From: Stutzerimonas sp. S1
GTDB lineage: Bacteria > Pseudomonadota > Gammaproteobacteria > Pseudomonadales > Pseudomonadaceae
Assembly: GCF_025966695.1 (NCBI RefSeq)
Contig: NZ_JAOEIY010000007.1
Span: 200,918-264,917, forward strand
Length of the DNA stretch: 64,000 bases
Direction: 5' to 3'
The position numbers were made by a program, and so were the translations under genes. The number at the start of each line of letters is the position of its first letter. Position 1 is the first letter of the stretch. A model generated the notes under the pieces. It saw nothing but the letters and a program-made list of their open reading frames with translations. It had not been told where the DNA came from and made no database searches. Below, piece after piece: positions 9,318-20,535 of the stretch.

Positions 9318-10355
9318 TTGTCCGGTCCGGTCATCGCGATCGACGCAATGGGCGGGGACTTCGGTCCCCGTTGCATTGTTCCGGCCAGTCTGTCTTGCCT
9401 GGCTGAACTCCCCTCGCTTCATCTGGCCTTGGTTGGCCAATCCTCTTTATTAGAACGTCTCGTTGCCGAACATGGATCGGTCGATCGTGCACGCCTGCAG
9501 ATTGTCGATGCGGATGACGTGATTGGCATGGCTGAGCGGCCGGCGCAGGTGCTGCGCGGCAGGCCGCGTGCATCGATGCGAATTGCACTGGAGCTGGTGC
9601 GCGACGGGCAAGCACAGGCTTGCGTCAGTGCGGGCAATACAGGTGCTCTGATGGCTGTGGCAAGGCAGGTACTGAAAACACTGCCAAGCATTGATCGGCC
9701 GGCTATGGTTACGGCGGTGCCGACCCGCGGTGGTCCCTGTCTCCTGCTGGATCTAGGGGCGAACGTCGATTGCACTGCTGAGCAACTGTACCAGTTTGCT
9801 GTCATGGGCTCGGTTGCGGCTCAGGCGCTGGGCATAGCTGAGCCACGGGTCGCCTTACTGAATGTCGGTACCGAAGAGGTGAAGGGTAATCAACAGGTCA
9901 AGCTTGCGGCCGCATTGTTGCAGCAGGCGAGGGGCCTCAATTTCACTGGATTCATCGAGGGGGATGGGGTGTATCGGGGCGAGGCCGATGTCGCGGTATG
10001 CGATGGTTTTGTCGGCAATGTCCTGCTCAAATCCAGCGAAGGCCTGGCTGAGATGGTGGGGGAGCGTGTCGAGGCCCTTTTTAAGCGTTCGCTGGTGACG
10101 CGCATTGTGGGGGCGCTGGCATTGCCGATGTTACGCCAGTTGCGCGCGGATTTGCGGCCGTCTCGTTATAACGGTGCCAGTTTTCTCGGCCTGCAAGGCA
10201 TCGTGGTGAAAAGTCATGGCGCTGCTGGTGTGGTCGCTCTCAAGTCGGCAATCATGCGAGCCGCGCGAGACGTCGAACATGATCTGCCGGGGCATTTGCG
10301 AGAGCAGTTGGAGCGGACGCTGGCGCCGGTTGGCTCGAGCGCCGGTGGCGGGTGA
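9318..10355 (+). CDS. plsX: Phosphate acyltransferase PlsX
   Basis: Converts acyl-ACP to acyl-phosphate for the PlsY step of phosphatidic-acid synthesis; peripheral membrane protein. 345 residues with [13 protein letters not shown] at the N-terminus, [24 protein letters not shown] and [15 protein letters not shown]. The start is TTG 9318, three bases after the rpmF stop; the next ATG falls inside the conserved AMGGD motif. The gene that follows is fabD rather than fabH, as in other Pseudomonas. Confidence 0.96.
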   Translation: MSGPVIAIDAMGGDFGPRCIVPASLSCLAELPSLHLALVGQSSLLERLVAEHGSVDRARLQIVDADDVIGMAERPAQVLRGRPRASMRIALELVRDGQAQACVSAGNTGALMAVARQVLKTLPSIDRPAMVTAVPTRGGPCLLLDLGANVDCTAEQLYQFAVMGSVAAQALGIAEPRVALLNVGTEEVKGNQQVKLAAALLQQARGLNFTGFIEGDGVYRGEADVAVCDGFVGNVLLKSSEGLAEMVGERVEALFKRSLVTRIVGALALPMLRQLRADLRPSRYNGASFLGLQGIVVKSHGAAGVVALKSAIMRAARDVEHDLPGHLREQLERTLAPVGSSAGGG

Positions 10356-10453
10356 TGTGACCGCACCGAGTGGCCCGTCATCCAACTGACATTCCCTGCG
10401 CCTGTCAGCAGGCGTGTTCATCCAGACGAACAGAACCATAAGAGAGCTGCTTC

Positions 10454-11392
10454 ATGTCCGCATCATTCGCTTTCGTCTTTCCCGGCCAGGGTTCGCAGTC
10501 GCTCGGCATGCTCGCCGAACTGGGTGCTCAGCAGAGCGTGGTCCTTGATACATTTGCCGAAGCGTCCGCGGCGCTGGGCTATGACCTCTGGGCGCTGGCT
10601 CAGCAGGGGCCAGAGGAGCAGCTGAATCAGACCGATAAAACTCAGCCCGCGATTCTCGCAGCGTCGATTGCCCTTTGGCGTCTTTGGTTGGCGGAGGGCG
10701 GCTCGCGTCCGGCATTCGTGGCCGGGCATAGTCTCGGCGAGTACTCGGCGCTGGTTGCCGCCAATAGTCTTTCCTTTGGCGATGCAGTGAAGCTGGTCGA
10801 GTTGCGCGGGCAGTTGATGCAGCAGGCAGTACCTGCGGGCAAAGGCGGTATGGCGGCCATTCTCGGCCTAGAAGACGCTGATGTGCTGGCAGCCTGTGCC
10901 GAGGCGGCGCAGGGTGATGTGGTCAGCGCTGTCAATTTCAACGCGCCGGGTCAGGTGGTGATTGCTGGTAGCGCCACTGCGGTGGAGCGCGCGATCGAGG
11001 CTTGTAAGGCCCGAGGTGCCAAGCGGGCAATGGCGTTGCCGGTCAGCGTGCCGTCACATTGTGATCTGATGCGCCCTGCTGCCGAGCGCTTTGCAGGTGC
11101 AGTTGCGGCTATCGCTTGGCAGACGCCGCAGATTCCGCTGGTGCAGAATGTCAGCGCGGCGATCGTTGCGGATCTGGAGACCCTCCGGTGCGATCTGCTT
11201 GCTCAGCTCTACAGTCCGGTGCGCTGGGTCGAGTCGATGGTTGCTCTAAGCGAGCAAGGTGTGACTGATCTGGTCGAATGTGGCCCTGGCAAGGTGCTAT
11301 CTGGACTGAACAAGCGCTGCGTGAAGGGCATCAGTACCTACAATCTGGATACCCCTGACGCCTTTGCAGCTACTCGTGCTGCGCTGGCTTGA
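10454..11392 (+). CDS. fabD: Malonyl-CoA:ACP transacylase
   Basis: Loads malonyl groups from CoA onto ACP for fatty-acid elongation. 312 residues. FVFPGQGSQSLGML at the N-terminus, the nucleophile serine in GHSLGEYSAL, an arginine in VELRGQLMQQA and a histidine in PVSVPSHCDLM are the expected active-site elements. It is 98 bp downstream of plsX and 14 bp before fabG; the gap before it holds no recognised site. Confidence 0.97.
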   Translation: MSASFAFVFPGQGSQSLGMLAELGAQQSVVLDTFAEASAALGYDLWALAQQGPEEQLNQTDKTQPAILAASIALWRLWLAEGGSRPAFVAGHSLGEYSALVAANSLSFGDAVKLVELRGQLMQQAVPAGKGGMAAILGLEDADVLAACAEAAQGDVVSAVNFNAPGQVVIAGSATAVERAIEACKARGAKRAMALPVSVPSHCDLMRPAAERFAGAVAAIAWQTPQIPLVQNVSAAIVADLETLRCDLLAQLYSPVRWVESMVALSEQGVTDLVECGPGKVLSGLNKRCVKGISTYNLDTPDAFAATRAALA

Positions 11393-11406
11393 ACAAGGAG
11401 AATGCA

Positions 11407-12150
11407 ATGAGTCTGCAAGGTAAGGTCGCACTGGTTACCGGTGCGAGCCGTGGTATCGGTCAAGCCATCGCTCTTGAGTTGGGGCGCCAGGGTGCCATTG
11501 TCATCGGGACCGCAACGACGCCATCGGGCGCTGAGCGCATCGCCGAAACGCTGAAGGCGAATGGTATTGAAGGCGCTGGGCTGGTTCTGGATGTCGGTAA
11601 CGACGAGTCGGTCGCGCGCACGCTGGAGCATATCCAGCAGCACCTCGGTCAGCCCGCCATTCTGGTCAACAATGCCGGCATCACTCGCGACAACTTGATG
11701 CTGCGCATGAAGGATGATGAGTGGTATGACGTCATCAATACCAACCTCAACAGCCTGTACCGCCTTTCCAAGGCTGTGCTGCGCGGCATGACCAAGGCGC
11801 GTTGGGGCCGAATCATCAACATCGGTTCCGTCGTGGGTGCCATGGGTAACGCAGGGCAGGTAAACTACGCCGCGGCCAAGGCCGGGTTGGAAGGTTTCAG
11901 CCGAGCCCTGGCACGTGAGGTGGGGTCGCGAGGCATTACGGTCAACTCCGTGGCGCCTGGCTTCATCGATACTGATATGACCCGCGAATTACCAGAAGCC
12001 CAGCGTGACGCACTCCTGGGTCAGATTCCCCTGGGTCGTCTTGGCCAAGCCGAAGAAATTGCCAAGGTTGTCGCTTTCCTGGCTTCGGACGGCGCTGCCT
12101 ATGTCACTGGTGCTACGGTTCCGGTGAACGGCGGCATGTACATGAGCTGA
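11407..12150 (+). CDS. fabG: 3-oxoacyl-ACP reductase
   Basis: NADPH-dependent beta-ketoacyl-ACP reductase, an SDR of 247 residues. TGASRGIGQ is the nucleotide-binding loop, VNNAGITRDN the structural motif, and the Ser-Tyr-Lys triad lies in GSVVGAMG and NYAAAKAG. The C-terminus is TGATVPVNGGMYMS. ATG 11407 follows AAGGAG at good spacing; an in-frame ATG-like start at 11389 overlaps fabD and is less likely. A hairpin separates it from acpP. Confidence 0.97.
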   Translation: MSLQGKVALVTGASRGIGQAIALELGRQGAIVIGTATTPSGAERIAETLKANGIEGAGLVLDVGNDESVARTLEHIQQHLGQPAILVNNAGITRDNLMLRMKDDEWYDVINTNLNSLYRLSKAVLRGMTKARWGRIINIGSVVGAMGNAGQVNYAAAKAGLEGFSRALAREVGSRGITVNSVAPGFIDTDMTRELPEAQRDALLGQIPLGRLGQAEEIAKVVAFLASDGAAYVTGATVPVNGGMYMS

Positions 12151-12171
12151 ATGTGACGCCAAACGCAGGTC

Positions 12172-12195
12172 GACAGTCATAAAGACTGTCTTATT
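12172..12195 (+). terminator. Hairpin after fabG
   Basis: GACAGTC-ATAAA-GACTGTC, a perfect seven-base stem, is followed by TTATTT. It is a weak intrinsic terminator or attenuator 21 bp past the fabG stop that would partly isolate acpP from the upstream operon. Confidence 0.55.
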
Positions 12196-12264
12196 TCGCT
12201 ATAAAACTGCGGACTGTTTATAGACAGAAGGTTGAAGGTGGGATCATGCTTGCCCGCTTTCAGC

Positions 12265-12292
12265 TTGAAATGCGGAAAACGCTTTCTATACA
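12265..12292 (+). promoter_or_regulatory. Probable acpP promoter
   Basis: TTGAAA (12265-12270), 16 bp, TATACA (12287-12292). Predicted +1 about 12299, giving a leader of about 44 bases to the acpP ATG. This fits the need for very high acpP expression independent of fabG. Confidence 0.6.
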
Positions 12293-12342
12293 CTACCGCG
12301 CAGACCAGCTGCCTGATTTTTCCATAGGAGTGAAAACAAGGT

Positions 12343-12579
12343 ATGAGCACCATCGAAGAACGCGTCAAGAAAATCGTTGCCGAGCAACTTGGCGTTAAAG
12401 AAGAGGAAGTAACCAATAGCGCTTCCTTCGTCGAAGACCTGGGTGCCGACTCTCTTGACACCGTTGAGCTGGTGATGGCTCTGGAAGAGGAATTCGAGAC
12501 CGAAATCCCGGACGAGCAAGCTGAAAAGATCACCACCGTTCAGGAAGCCATCGATTACATCAACGCGCACGCGCAGTAA
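12343..12579 (+). CDS. acpP: Acyl carrier protein
   Basis: 78-residue ACP that carries growing acyl chains on 4'-phosphopantetheine. The attachment serine is in [16 protein letters not shown], the signature of type II ACPs, and the protein is strongly acidic. A purine-rich AGGAG sequence lies upstream. It is flanked by a hairpin on the left and a strong terminator on the right, so it is probably transcribed mainly on its own. Confidence 0.98.
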
Positions 12580-12604
12580 GTTGTAATCCTGCTTCGGAAC
12601 TAGG

Positions 12605-12644
12605 AAAGCCGCACTGCCTTGTACAAGGTAGTGCGGCTTTTCTT
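12605..12644 (+). terminator. Rho-independent terminator after acpP
   Basis: An eleven-base stem AAAGCCGCACT/AGTGCGGCTTT, extended inward by CCTT/AAGG, ends in TTTTCTTT, 25 bp past the acpP stop. Confidence 0.9.
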
Positions 12645-12757
12645 TGAGAGTCTATTCGCGGTGCGGTACATCGCATGGTGTGTGCCTGCGGATGTTCCCG
12701 CGTTATCACGGAGATGACCGCGGGAATCGAACCAACGTTAGGTATAGGAGAATTGCT

Positions 12758-14002
12758 GTGTCGCGTAGACGCGTCGTGGTCACCGGTATGGGCATGCTAT
12801 CGCCACTGGGCAACGATGTGCCGAGTAGCTGGCAGGGCATTCTGGCCGGCCGCAGCGGTATCGGCCTGATTGAGCATATGGATCTTTCCGCCTACTCCAC
12901 ACGTTTTGGTGGTTCGGTCAAGGGCTTCGATGTCGAGCAGTATCTGCCGGCCAAGGAGGCGCGCAAGCTGGATCTGTTCATTCAGTACGGCCTTGCCGCC
13001 AGCTTCCAGGCGGTGCGCGATTCTGGTCTGGAGATCACCGATGCCAATCGGGAGCGCATTGGCGTTGCCATGGGCTCTGGTATCGGTGGGCTGACCAATA
13101 TCGAAACCAGCTGCAAAGCCCTGATCGAGCACGGGCCGCGGCGTATCTCGCCGTTCTTCGTGCCTGGTTCGATCATCAACATGGTTTCCGGCTTTCTGTC
13201 GATTCATCTTGGTTTGCAGGGGCCGAACTATGCGATCGCCACCGCCTGCACCACCGGTACCCACTGTATCGGTATGGCGGCACGCAACATTGCATATGGC
13301 GAGGCGGACGTTATGGTGGCCGGTGGCTCCGAAATGGCGGCCAGTGGTCTGGGCATCGGCGGTTTCGCCGCTGCGCGTGCCTTGTCGACCCGTAATGACG
13401 ATCCGGCCGCGGCCAGTCGCCCGTGGGACAAAGGCCGCGATGGTTTCGTGCTGTCCGATGGTGCCGGCGCGCTGGTGCTGGAAGAGCTTGAGCACGCGAA
13501 AGCGCGAGGTGCGCGTATTTACGCCGAGCTTATTGGCTTTGGCATGAGTGCCGACGCGTTCCATATGACTTCCCCGCCGGATGACGGGGCTGGTGCGGCG
13601 CGTTGTATCCGTAACGCGCTGAAGGATGCACAGCTCAATGTCGAGCAGGTGCAGTACATCAACGCCCACGGGACTTCCACGCCGGCGGGAGACAAGGCCG
13701 AAGCAGCAGCGATTCGCAGCGTGTTCGGCGATCACGCCTACGAGTTGTCGGTGAGTTCGACCAAGTCGATGGTAGGGCACCTGTTGGGGGCTGCTGGTGC
13801 GGTTGAGGCCATCTTCAGCGTGCTTGCGATTCGCGATCAGGTGGCGCCGCCGACCATCAACCTTGATGAGCCTGACGAAGGCTGCGACCTCGACTTTGTT
13901 CCGCATCAGGCCAAGGCAATGCCGATTGACGTGGCTATCTCCAATTCGTTCGGTTTTGGTGGTACCAACGGCTCGCTGGTGTTCCGCCGGTTCGCCGAGT
14001 GA
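12758..14002 (+). CDS. fabF: 3-oxoacyl-ACP synthase II
   Basis: Condensing enzyme that elongates acyl-ACP with malonyl-ACP. 414 residues from GTG 12758 ([18 protein letters not shown]), which follows AGGAG by seven bases; a longer in-frame reading from 12644 crosses the acpP terminator and is not credible. Active-site Cys is in [10 protein letters not shown] and the two histidines in [11 protein letters not shown] and [10 protein letters not shown]. The stop overlaps the pabC start by four bases. Confidence 0.97.
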   Translation: MSRRRVVVTGMGMLSPLGNDVPSSWQGILAGRSGIGLIEHMDLSAYSTRFGGSVKGFDVEQYLPAKEARKLDLFIQYGLAASFQAVRDSGLEITDANRERIGVAMGSGIGGLTNIETSCKALIEHGPRRISPFFVPGSIINMVSGFLSIHLGLQGPNYAIATACTTGTHCIGMAARNIAYGEADVMVAGGSEMAASGLGIGGFAAARALSTRNDDPAAASRPWDKGRDGFVLSDGAGALVLEELEHAKARGARIYAELIGFGMSADAFHMTSPPDDGAGAARCIRNALKDAQLNVEQVQYINAHGTSTPAGDKAEAAAIRSVFGDHAYELSVSSTKSMVGHLLGAAGAVEAIFSVLAIRDQVAPPTINLDEPDEGCDLDFVPHQAKAMPIDVAISNSFGFGGTNGSLVFRRFAE

Positions 14003-14816
14003 AACGGAGCTGGGTTGACGGGCAACCCTGTACCGGGATGCCCGTCGACGATCGCGGTCTGGCTTATGGGGATGGCCTCTTCGAGACGATTCGAGTTGAG
14101 GCGGGGCAGGCGTGGTTGCTCGAGCGTCACCTACAGCGTCTGGCAGACGGCTGCGAACGCTTGGGCATCCCCTGTGACCAGGCGGCTACTCGGGCCGAGC
14201 TTCTGGAGTTCTGCCACGAACTGGTGCGGGGCGTAGCCAAGCTTATCGTTACCCGTGGTACCGGCCAGCGTGGCTACGCGCAGCCAAAGCCGTGTCACCC
14301 GCGGCGTCTCTTGCTCGGTTCGGCGCTGCCCGATTATCCAGCCCACAACTGGCAGGCGGGCGTGCGGCTTTTTCCTTGCGCGACTCGTCTCGCCGAACAG
14401 CCGCTGCTGGCGGGCATCAAACATCTCAATCGGCTGGAGCAGGTACTGGCGCGGGCCGAGTGGCACGATCCTGCCTATGCCGAAGGACTGTTGCGCGACT
14501 GCACTGGACGGGTGATTGAAGGGGTTTTCAGCAATCTGTTTGTCGTGCGTGACGGAGCATTGCTCACAGCCTCACTGCACCGCTGCGGCGTTGCAGGTGT
14601 TATGCGCGCGGAGATCATCGATCAGGCGCGGCAACTGGGTATCGTCACAGCGGTGCGGGACCTTGCTTATGACGAACTGCTGGCGGCGGACGAAGTATTT
14701 CTCTGCAATAGCGTCTACGGTATCTGGCCTGTGACGGCGCTGGCGGAGCATGCCTGGCCGGTCGGCGCGCTGACCCGTAAACTGCAAGCCGTTGTAGCCG
14801 ACCTGTCGAGAGAGTC

Positions 14817-14820
<4 letters not shown>
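13999..14820 (+). CDS. pabC: Aminodeoxychorismate lyase
   Basis: PLP enzyme of fold type IV that converts 4-amino-4-deoxychorismate to p-aminobenzoate and pyruvate in folate synthesis. 273 residues. [17 protein letters not shown] is the family N-terminal signature and the likely PLP lysine is in [12 protein letters not shown]; the later [13 protein letters not shown] segment binds the cofactor phosphate in the family. Start GTG 13999 overlaps fabF by GTGA, and its stop overlaps mltG the same way, so fabF-pabC-mltG-tmk are translationally coupled. Confidence 0.94.
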
Positions 14821-17492
<2,672 letters not shown>

Positions 17493-17523
17493 AATCCACC
17501 GCAATTGTCGCTAGGAAAATCGC

Positions 17524-17880
17524 ATGAGCCTGCCAGCAAATCTCGGTCCGCGTAACGGCATCTTGTCTCTGACGATCAAGGACAAATCGGTGCTGTACGC
17601 CGCCTTCATGCCTTTCATTAAGAACGGCGGATTGTTCATTCCGACCAACAAGAGCTACAAGCTCGGCGATGAGGTATTCATGCTGCTCAACCTGATGGAT
17701 GAGCCGGAGAAGATACCGGTGGCTGGCAAGGTGGTATGGATTACTCCCAAGGGAGCTCAGGGCAGTCGCGCGGCGGGAGTTGGCGTGCAGTTCAATGATG
17801 GCGACTCCACAGCGCGCAACAAGATCGAAACCTATCTCGCCGGTGCGCTGAAATCCGACCGTCCGACACATACCATGTGA
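17524..17880 (+). CDS. pilZ: Type IV pilus assembly protein PilZ
   Basis: 118-residue single PilZ domain, positioned after holB and before tatD exactly as in P. aeruginosa, where PilZ is needed for type IV pilus assembly. The N-terminal RxxxR and D/NxSxxG c-di-GMP-binding signatures of other PilZ proteins are not evident (it begins MSLPANLGPRNGILSLTIKD), which agrees with the known inability of the founding PilZ to bind c-di-GMP. In P. aeruginosa it works with PilB and the EAL protein FimX. Confidence 0.95.
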   Translation: MSLPANLGPRNGILSLTIKDKSVLYAAFMPFIKNGGLFIPTNKSYKLGDEVFMLLNLMDEPEKIPVAGKVVWITPKGAQGSRAAGVGVQFNDGDSTARNKIETYLAGALKSDRPTHTM

Positions 17881-17965
17881 GTCGGGCCGGCCATCTGCCG
17901 CCCTCCAGGCCAGCGCGCGTTTGCATTACAATCCTCGCCTTTACGATTGGCGTAGCGTTCTTCTC

Positions 17966-18751
17966 ATGCTGGTAGATTCCCACTGTCATCTGGATCGACT
18001 CGATCTCGCCCTGCATGGTGGCTCGCTCGACGCAGCACTGGACGCCGCGCGCGGACGTGGTGTCGGGCACTTTCTCTGTATCGGCGTCAGTGCCGCCAAT
18101 GCTGCTGCGGTCAAGGCGCTCGCCGAGCGTTACGAGGACGTCGACTGCTCGGTCGGTGTGCATCCGCTGGATTTGCAGCCAGGTAGTCAGCCGGCTTTGG
18201 ACTGGTTGCTGCGCGAGCTGGATCATCCGCGGGTGGTGGCCATCGGCGAGACGGGTCTCGACTACCATTACGAACCACAAGCGGCGGATAGGCAGCGCGA
18301 GTCATTCCGTCTGCATTTGCAGGCCGCCCGTAGCTGTGGCAAGCCGGTAATCGTGCACACTCGTGAGGCGCGGGCCGACACTCTGATGCTGCTGCGTGAG
18401 GCCGCGTTGCCACAAGCGGGGGTGTTGCACTGCTTCACTGAAGATTGGGAGATGGCCAAGGCCGCACTTGATCTCGGGTTCTATATTTCGCTTTCCGGCA
18501 TCGTCACCTTCCGCAACGCTGATGCCTTGCGCGAGGTGGCACGCCTGGTGCCGGCCGAGCGGCTGCTGGTTGAAACCGATTCGCCGTACCTGGCACCGAT
18601 TCCCTATCGGGGGAAGCCCAATCTGCCGCAGTACGTACGCGAGGTCGCCGAGTTCCTGGCGGACCTGCGAGGTGTGACATTCGACCGGTTGGCCGAACAG
18701 ACCACTGAGAACTTCAAGCGACTGTTCCCTCTGGCGCGCGTGGCAGGCTGA
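17966..18751 (+). CDS. TatD family hydrolase
   Basis: Metal-dependent hydrolase of 261 residues (TatD/YcfH family, probable deoxyribonuclease). Metal ligands are in DSHCHLD, IGETGLDYH, VIVHTREA, LHCFTED and VETDSPYLAPIPYRGKPN. ATG 17966 is chosen because the protein then begins MLVDSHCHLD, the family start; the in-frame ATG at 17921 adds an unconserved tail. Last gene of the fabF-to-tatD series. Confidence 0.94.
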   Translation: MLVDSHCHLDRLDLALHGGSLDAALDAARGRGVGHFLCIGVSAANAAAVKALAERYEDVDCSVGVHPLDLQPGSQPALDWLLRELDHPRVVAIGETGLDYHYEPQAADRQRESFRLHLQAARSCGKPVIVHTREARADTLMLLREAALPQAGVLHCFTEDWEMAKAALDLGFYISLSGIVTFRNADALREVARLVPAERLLVETDSPYLAPIPYRGKPNLPQYVREVAEFLADLRGVTFDRLAEQTTENFKRLFPLARVAG

Positions 18752-18934
18752 TTCCTGCCGGTCCTGCCGGGACTCGCTACGCTGTGGCACCGCCCGTGTA
18801 CAATGCGCGCCGTTAGGTCTACGGCCGTGGTCAAGTCCGGCGTTGAGTGCTGCTTGGAACTGCTGGCGCGACCTATGTTTCCATGCTGTCTGCTTTGGCA
18901 CGGCGCTCCCCAATCCGTCACAGAAGGTGGCGCA

Positions 18935-20329
18935 ATGACCCGCGATACATTGCATGCCGGCCCGCTTCAGCGTGGCCTGAAAAATCGTCACATTCAGCTC
19001 ATCGCGCTCGGTGGCGCGATCGGTACCGGCTTGTTCCTCGGCTCGGCAGGGGTGCTGAGAAGCGCCGGCCCGTCGATGATTCTCGGATACGCCATCGGTG
19101 GTCTGATCGCCTTCCTGATCATGCGCCAGCTCGGTGAGATGATCGTTGAAGAGCCAGTGGCCGGCTCATTTAGTCACTTCGCCCACCAGTATTGGGGGCC
19201 TTATGCGGGTTTTCTCTCCGGCTGGAACTACTGGGTACTCTATGTGCTGGTGGGTATGGCCGAGCTGACGGCAGTCGGCAAGTACGTGCAATTCTGGTGG
19301 CCGGAGATGCCTACGTGGGCGACGGCGGCGGTGTTCTTCGTGTTGATCAATCTGATCAACCTGACCAATGTGAAGGCCTTCGGCGAGGCGGAATTCTGGT
19401 TCGCCATCATCAAGGTCGCTGCGATCATCGGCATGATCGTGCTCGGACTGTTCCTTTTGTTCAGCGGCCAGGGGGGCGAACAGGCGAGTATCAGCAATCT
19501 GTGGAGTCATGGCGGCTTCTTCCCCAATGGCATCAGTGGCATGGTCATGGCGCTGGCGATCATCATGTTCTCCTTTGGCGGGCTTGAGCTGGTCGGAATC
19601 ACCGCGGCGGAAGCGGCGGAGCCGAGAACGGTCATTCCCAAGGCGATCAACCAAGTGGTGTATCGCATTCTGATTTTCTATATCGGTGCTTTGAGCGTGC
19701 TGCTGGCGCTCTATCCCTGGGATAGCTTGCTGCAGACCCTGGGGTCAGCAGGCGATCCGTACAGCGGCAGCCCGTTCGTGCAGATCTTTTCGCTGATCGG
19801 CAGCGATACGGCGGCGCACTTGCTCAACTTCGTCGTGCTGACCGCTGCGCTGTCGGTCTACAACAGCGGCGTGTACTGCAACAGCCGCATGCTCTATGGT
19901 CTGGCCGAGCAGGGCGACGCGCCGAGGGCGTTGCTCAAGGTCAATCGTCGCGGTGTGCCGGTACTGGCGATCGCGGTATCGGCCGCAGTGACACTGCTCT
20001 GTGTGGCCATCAACTATCTGGCTCCGCAGAATGCGCTCGAACTACTGATGTCGCTGGTCGTGGCCTCACTGGTAATCAACTGGGCGATGATCAGCCTGGC
20101 GCATCTGAAATTCCGCAAGGCAATGCAGCAGCGCGGTGTGGAGCCCGGCTTCAAGGCATTCTGGTTCCCCTTCAGTAACTACCTTTGCCTAGCATTCGTG
20201 GCTGGCATCCTGGTCATCATGCTGTTTATTCCGGGTATTCGCCTGTCGGTGTACGCCATTCCGTTCTGGGTCGCATTCCTCTGGCTGTGCTTTCGCCTGC
20301 GCCGTGCCCGGGCAGTCCGTATCGGTTGA
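18935..20329 (+). CDS. AroP-like aromatic amino-acid permease
   Basis: APC-superfamily amino-acid:proton symporter, 464 residues, about 12 transmembrane helices. IALGGAIGTGLFLGSAGVL is the first-helix signature; GGLELVGITAAEAAEP and SVYNSGVYCNSRMLYGLA are closest in memory to AroP/PheP (aromatic amino acids), though ProY- or CycA-like substrates cannot be excluded. ATG 18935 follows AAGGTGG; earlier in-frame starts lack hydrophobic or conserved sequence. It lies between tatD and the RgsA-like RNA as a monocistronic unit. Confidence 0.88.
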   Translation: MTRDTLHAGPLQRGLKNRHIQLIALGGAIGTGLFLGSAGVLRSAGPSMILGYAIGGLIAFLIMRQLGEMIVEEPVAGSFSHFAHQYWGPYAGFLSGWNYWVLYVLVGMAELTAVGKYVQFWWPEMPTWATAAVFFVLINLINLTNVKAFGEAEFWFAIIKVAAIIGMIVLGLFLLFSGQGGEQASISNLWSHGGFFPNGISGMVMALAIIMFSFGGLELVGITAAEAAEPRTVIPKAINQVVYRILIFYIGALSVLLALYPWDSLLQTLGSAGDPYSGSPFVQIFSLIGSDTAAHLLNFVVLTAALSVYNSGVYCNSRMLYGLAEQGDAPRALLKVNRRGVPVLAIAVSAAVTLLCVAINYLAPQNALELLMSLVVASLVINWAMISLAHLKFRKAMQQRGVEPGFKAFWFPFSNYLCLAFVAGILVIMLFIPGIRLSVYAIPFWVAFLWLCFRLRRARAVRIG

Positions 20330-20335
20330 GCGGGC

Positions 20336-20366
20336 AAAAAAAACCCGGATCCTGAGGAAGCCGGGT
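20336..20366 (-). terminator. Terminator of the RgsA-like RNA
   Basis: On the minus strand ACCCGG, a 12-base loop region and CCGGGT are followed by T8. The T run exists on this strand only, so it ends leftward transcription, not the permease transcript. Confidence 0.85.
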
Positions 20367-20444
20367 CAAGACCATTAGGAGTATGAGAGCGCAATCCTCG
20401 CGCTCTCAGCTGGTCAGGCAGTGGGGGGAATGCCTCACCAGTGC
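20336..20444 (-). ncRNA. rgsA: RgsA-like small RNA
   Basis: About 109 nt on the minus strand with three hairpins: GGTGAGGCA/TGCCTGACC (20412-20439, one mismatch), a perfect nine-base stem TGAGAGCGC/GCGCTCTCA (20384-20408), and a terminator ACCCGG/CCGGGT followed by eight Ts (20336-20366). A -10-like CTAATACT lies directly upstream. In P. aeruginosa the RpoS-dependent sRNA RgsA (PA2958.1) is encoded next to the tatD homologue, at this same place in the genome. The exact 5' end is inferred. There is no open reading frame. Confidence 0.75.
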
Positions 20445-20449
20445 TCTCA

Positions 20450-20457
20450 AGTATTAG
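20450..20457 (-). promoter_or_regulatory. -10 element of the RgsA-like RNA
   Basis: CTAATACT read on the minus strand, with the base context CGGACTAATACT, resembles the sigma-S preferred CTATACT. No good -35 is visible, as is common in RpoS promoters. Confidence 0.55.
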
Positions 20458-20535
20458 TCCGATCAGCGAGTTCTGCCGCGAATGGCCTTGTTTTTCTTAA
20501 ACCTATTTGGAATACATCACTTTGTGCTTGATCGC

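Noticed and set aside
18893-18907. TGGCAC near the permease start as a sigma-54 -24 element
   Set aside because: The -12 TTGC is absent at the required spacing, so the GG-N10-GC rule fails.
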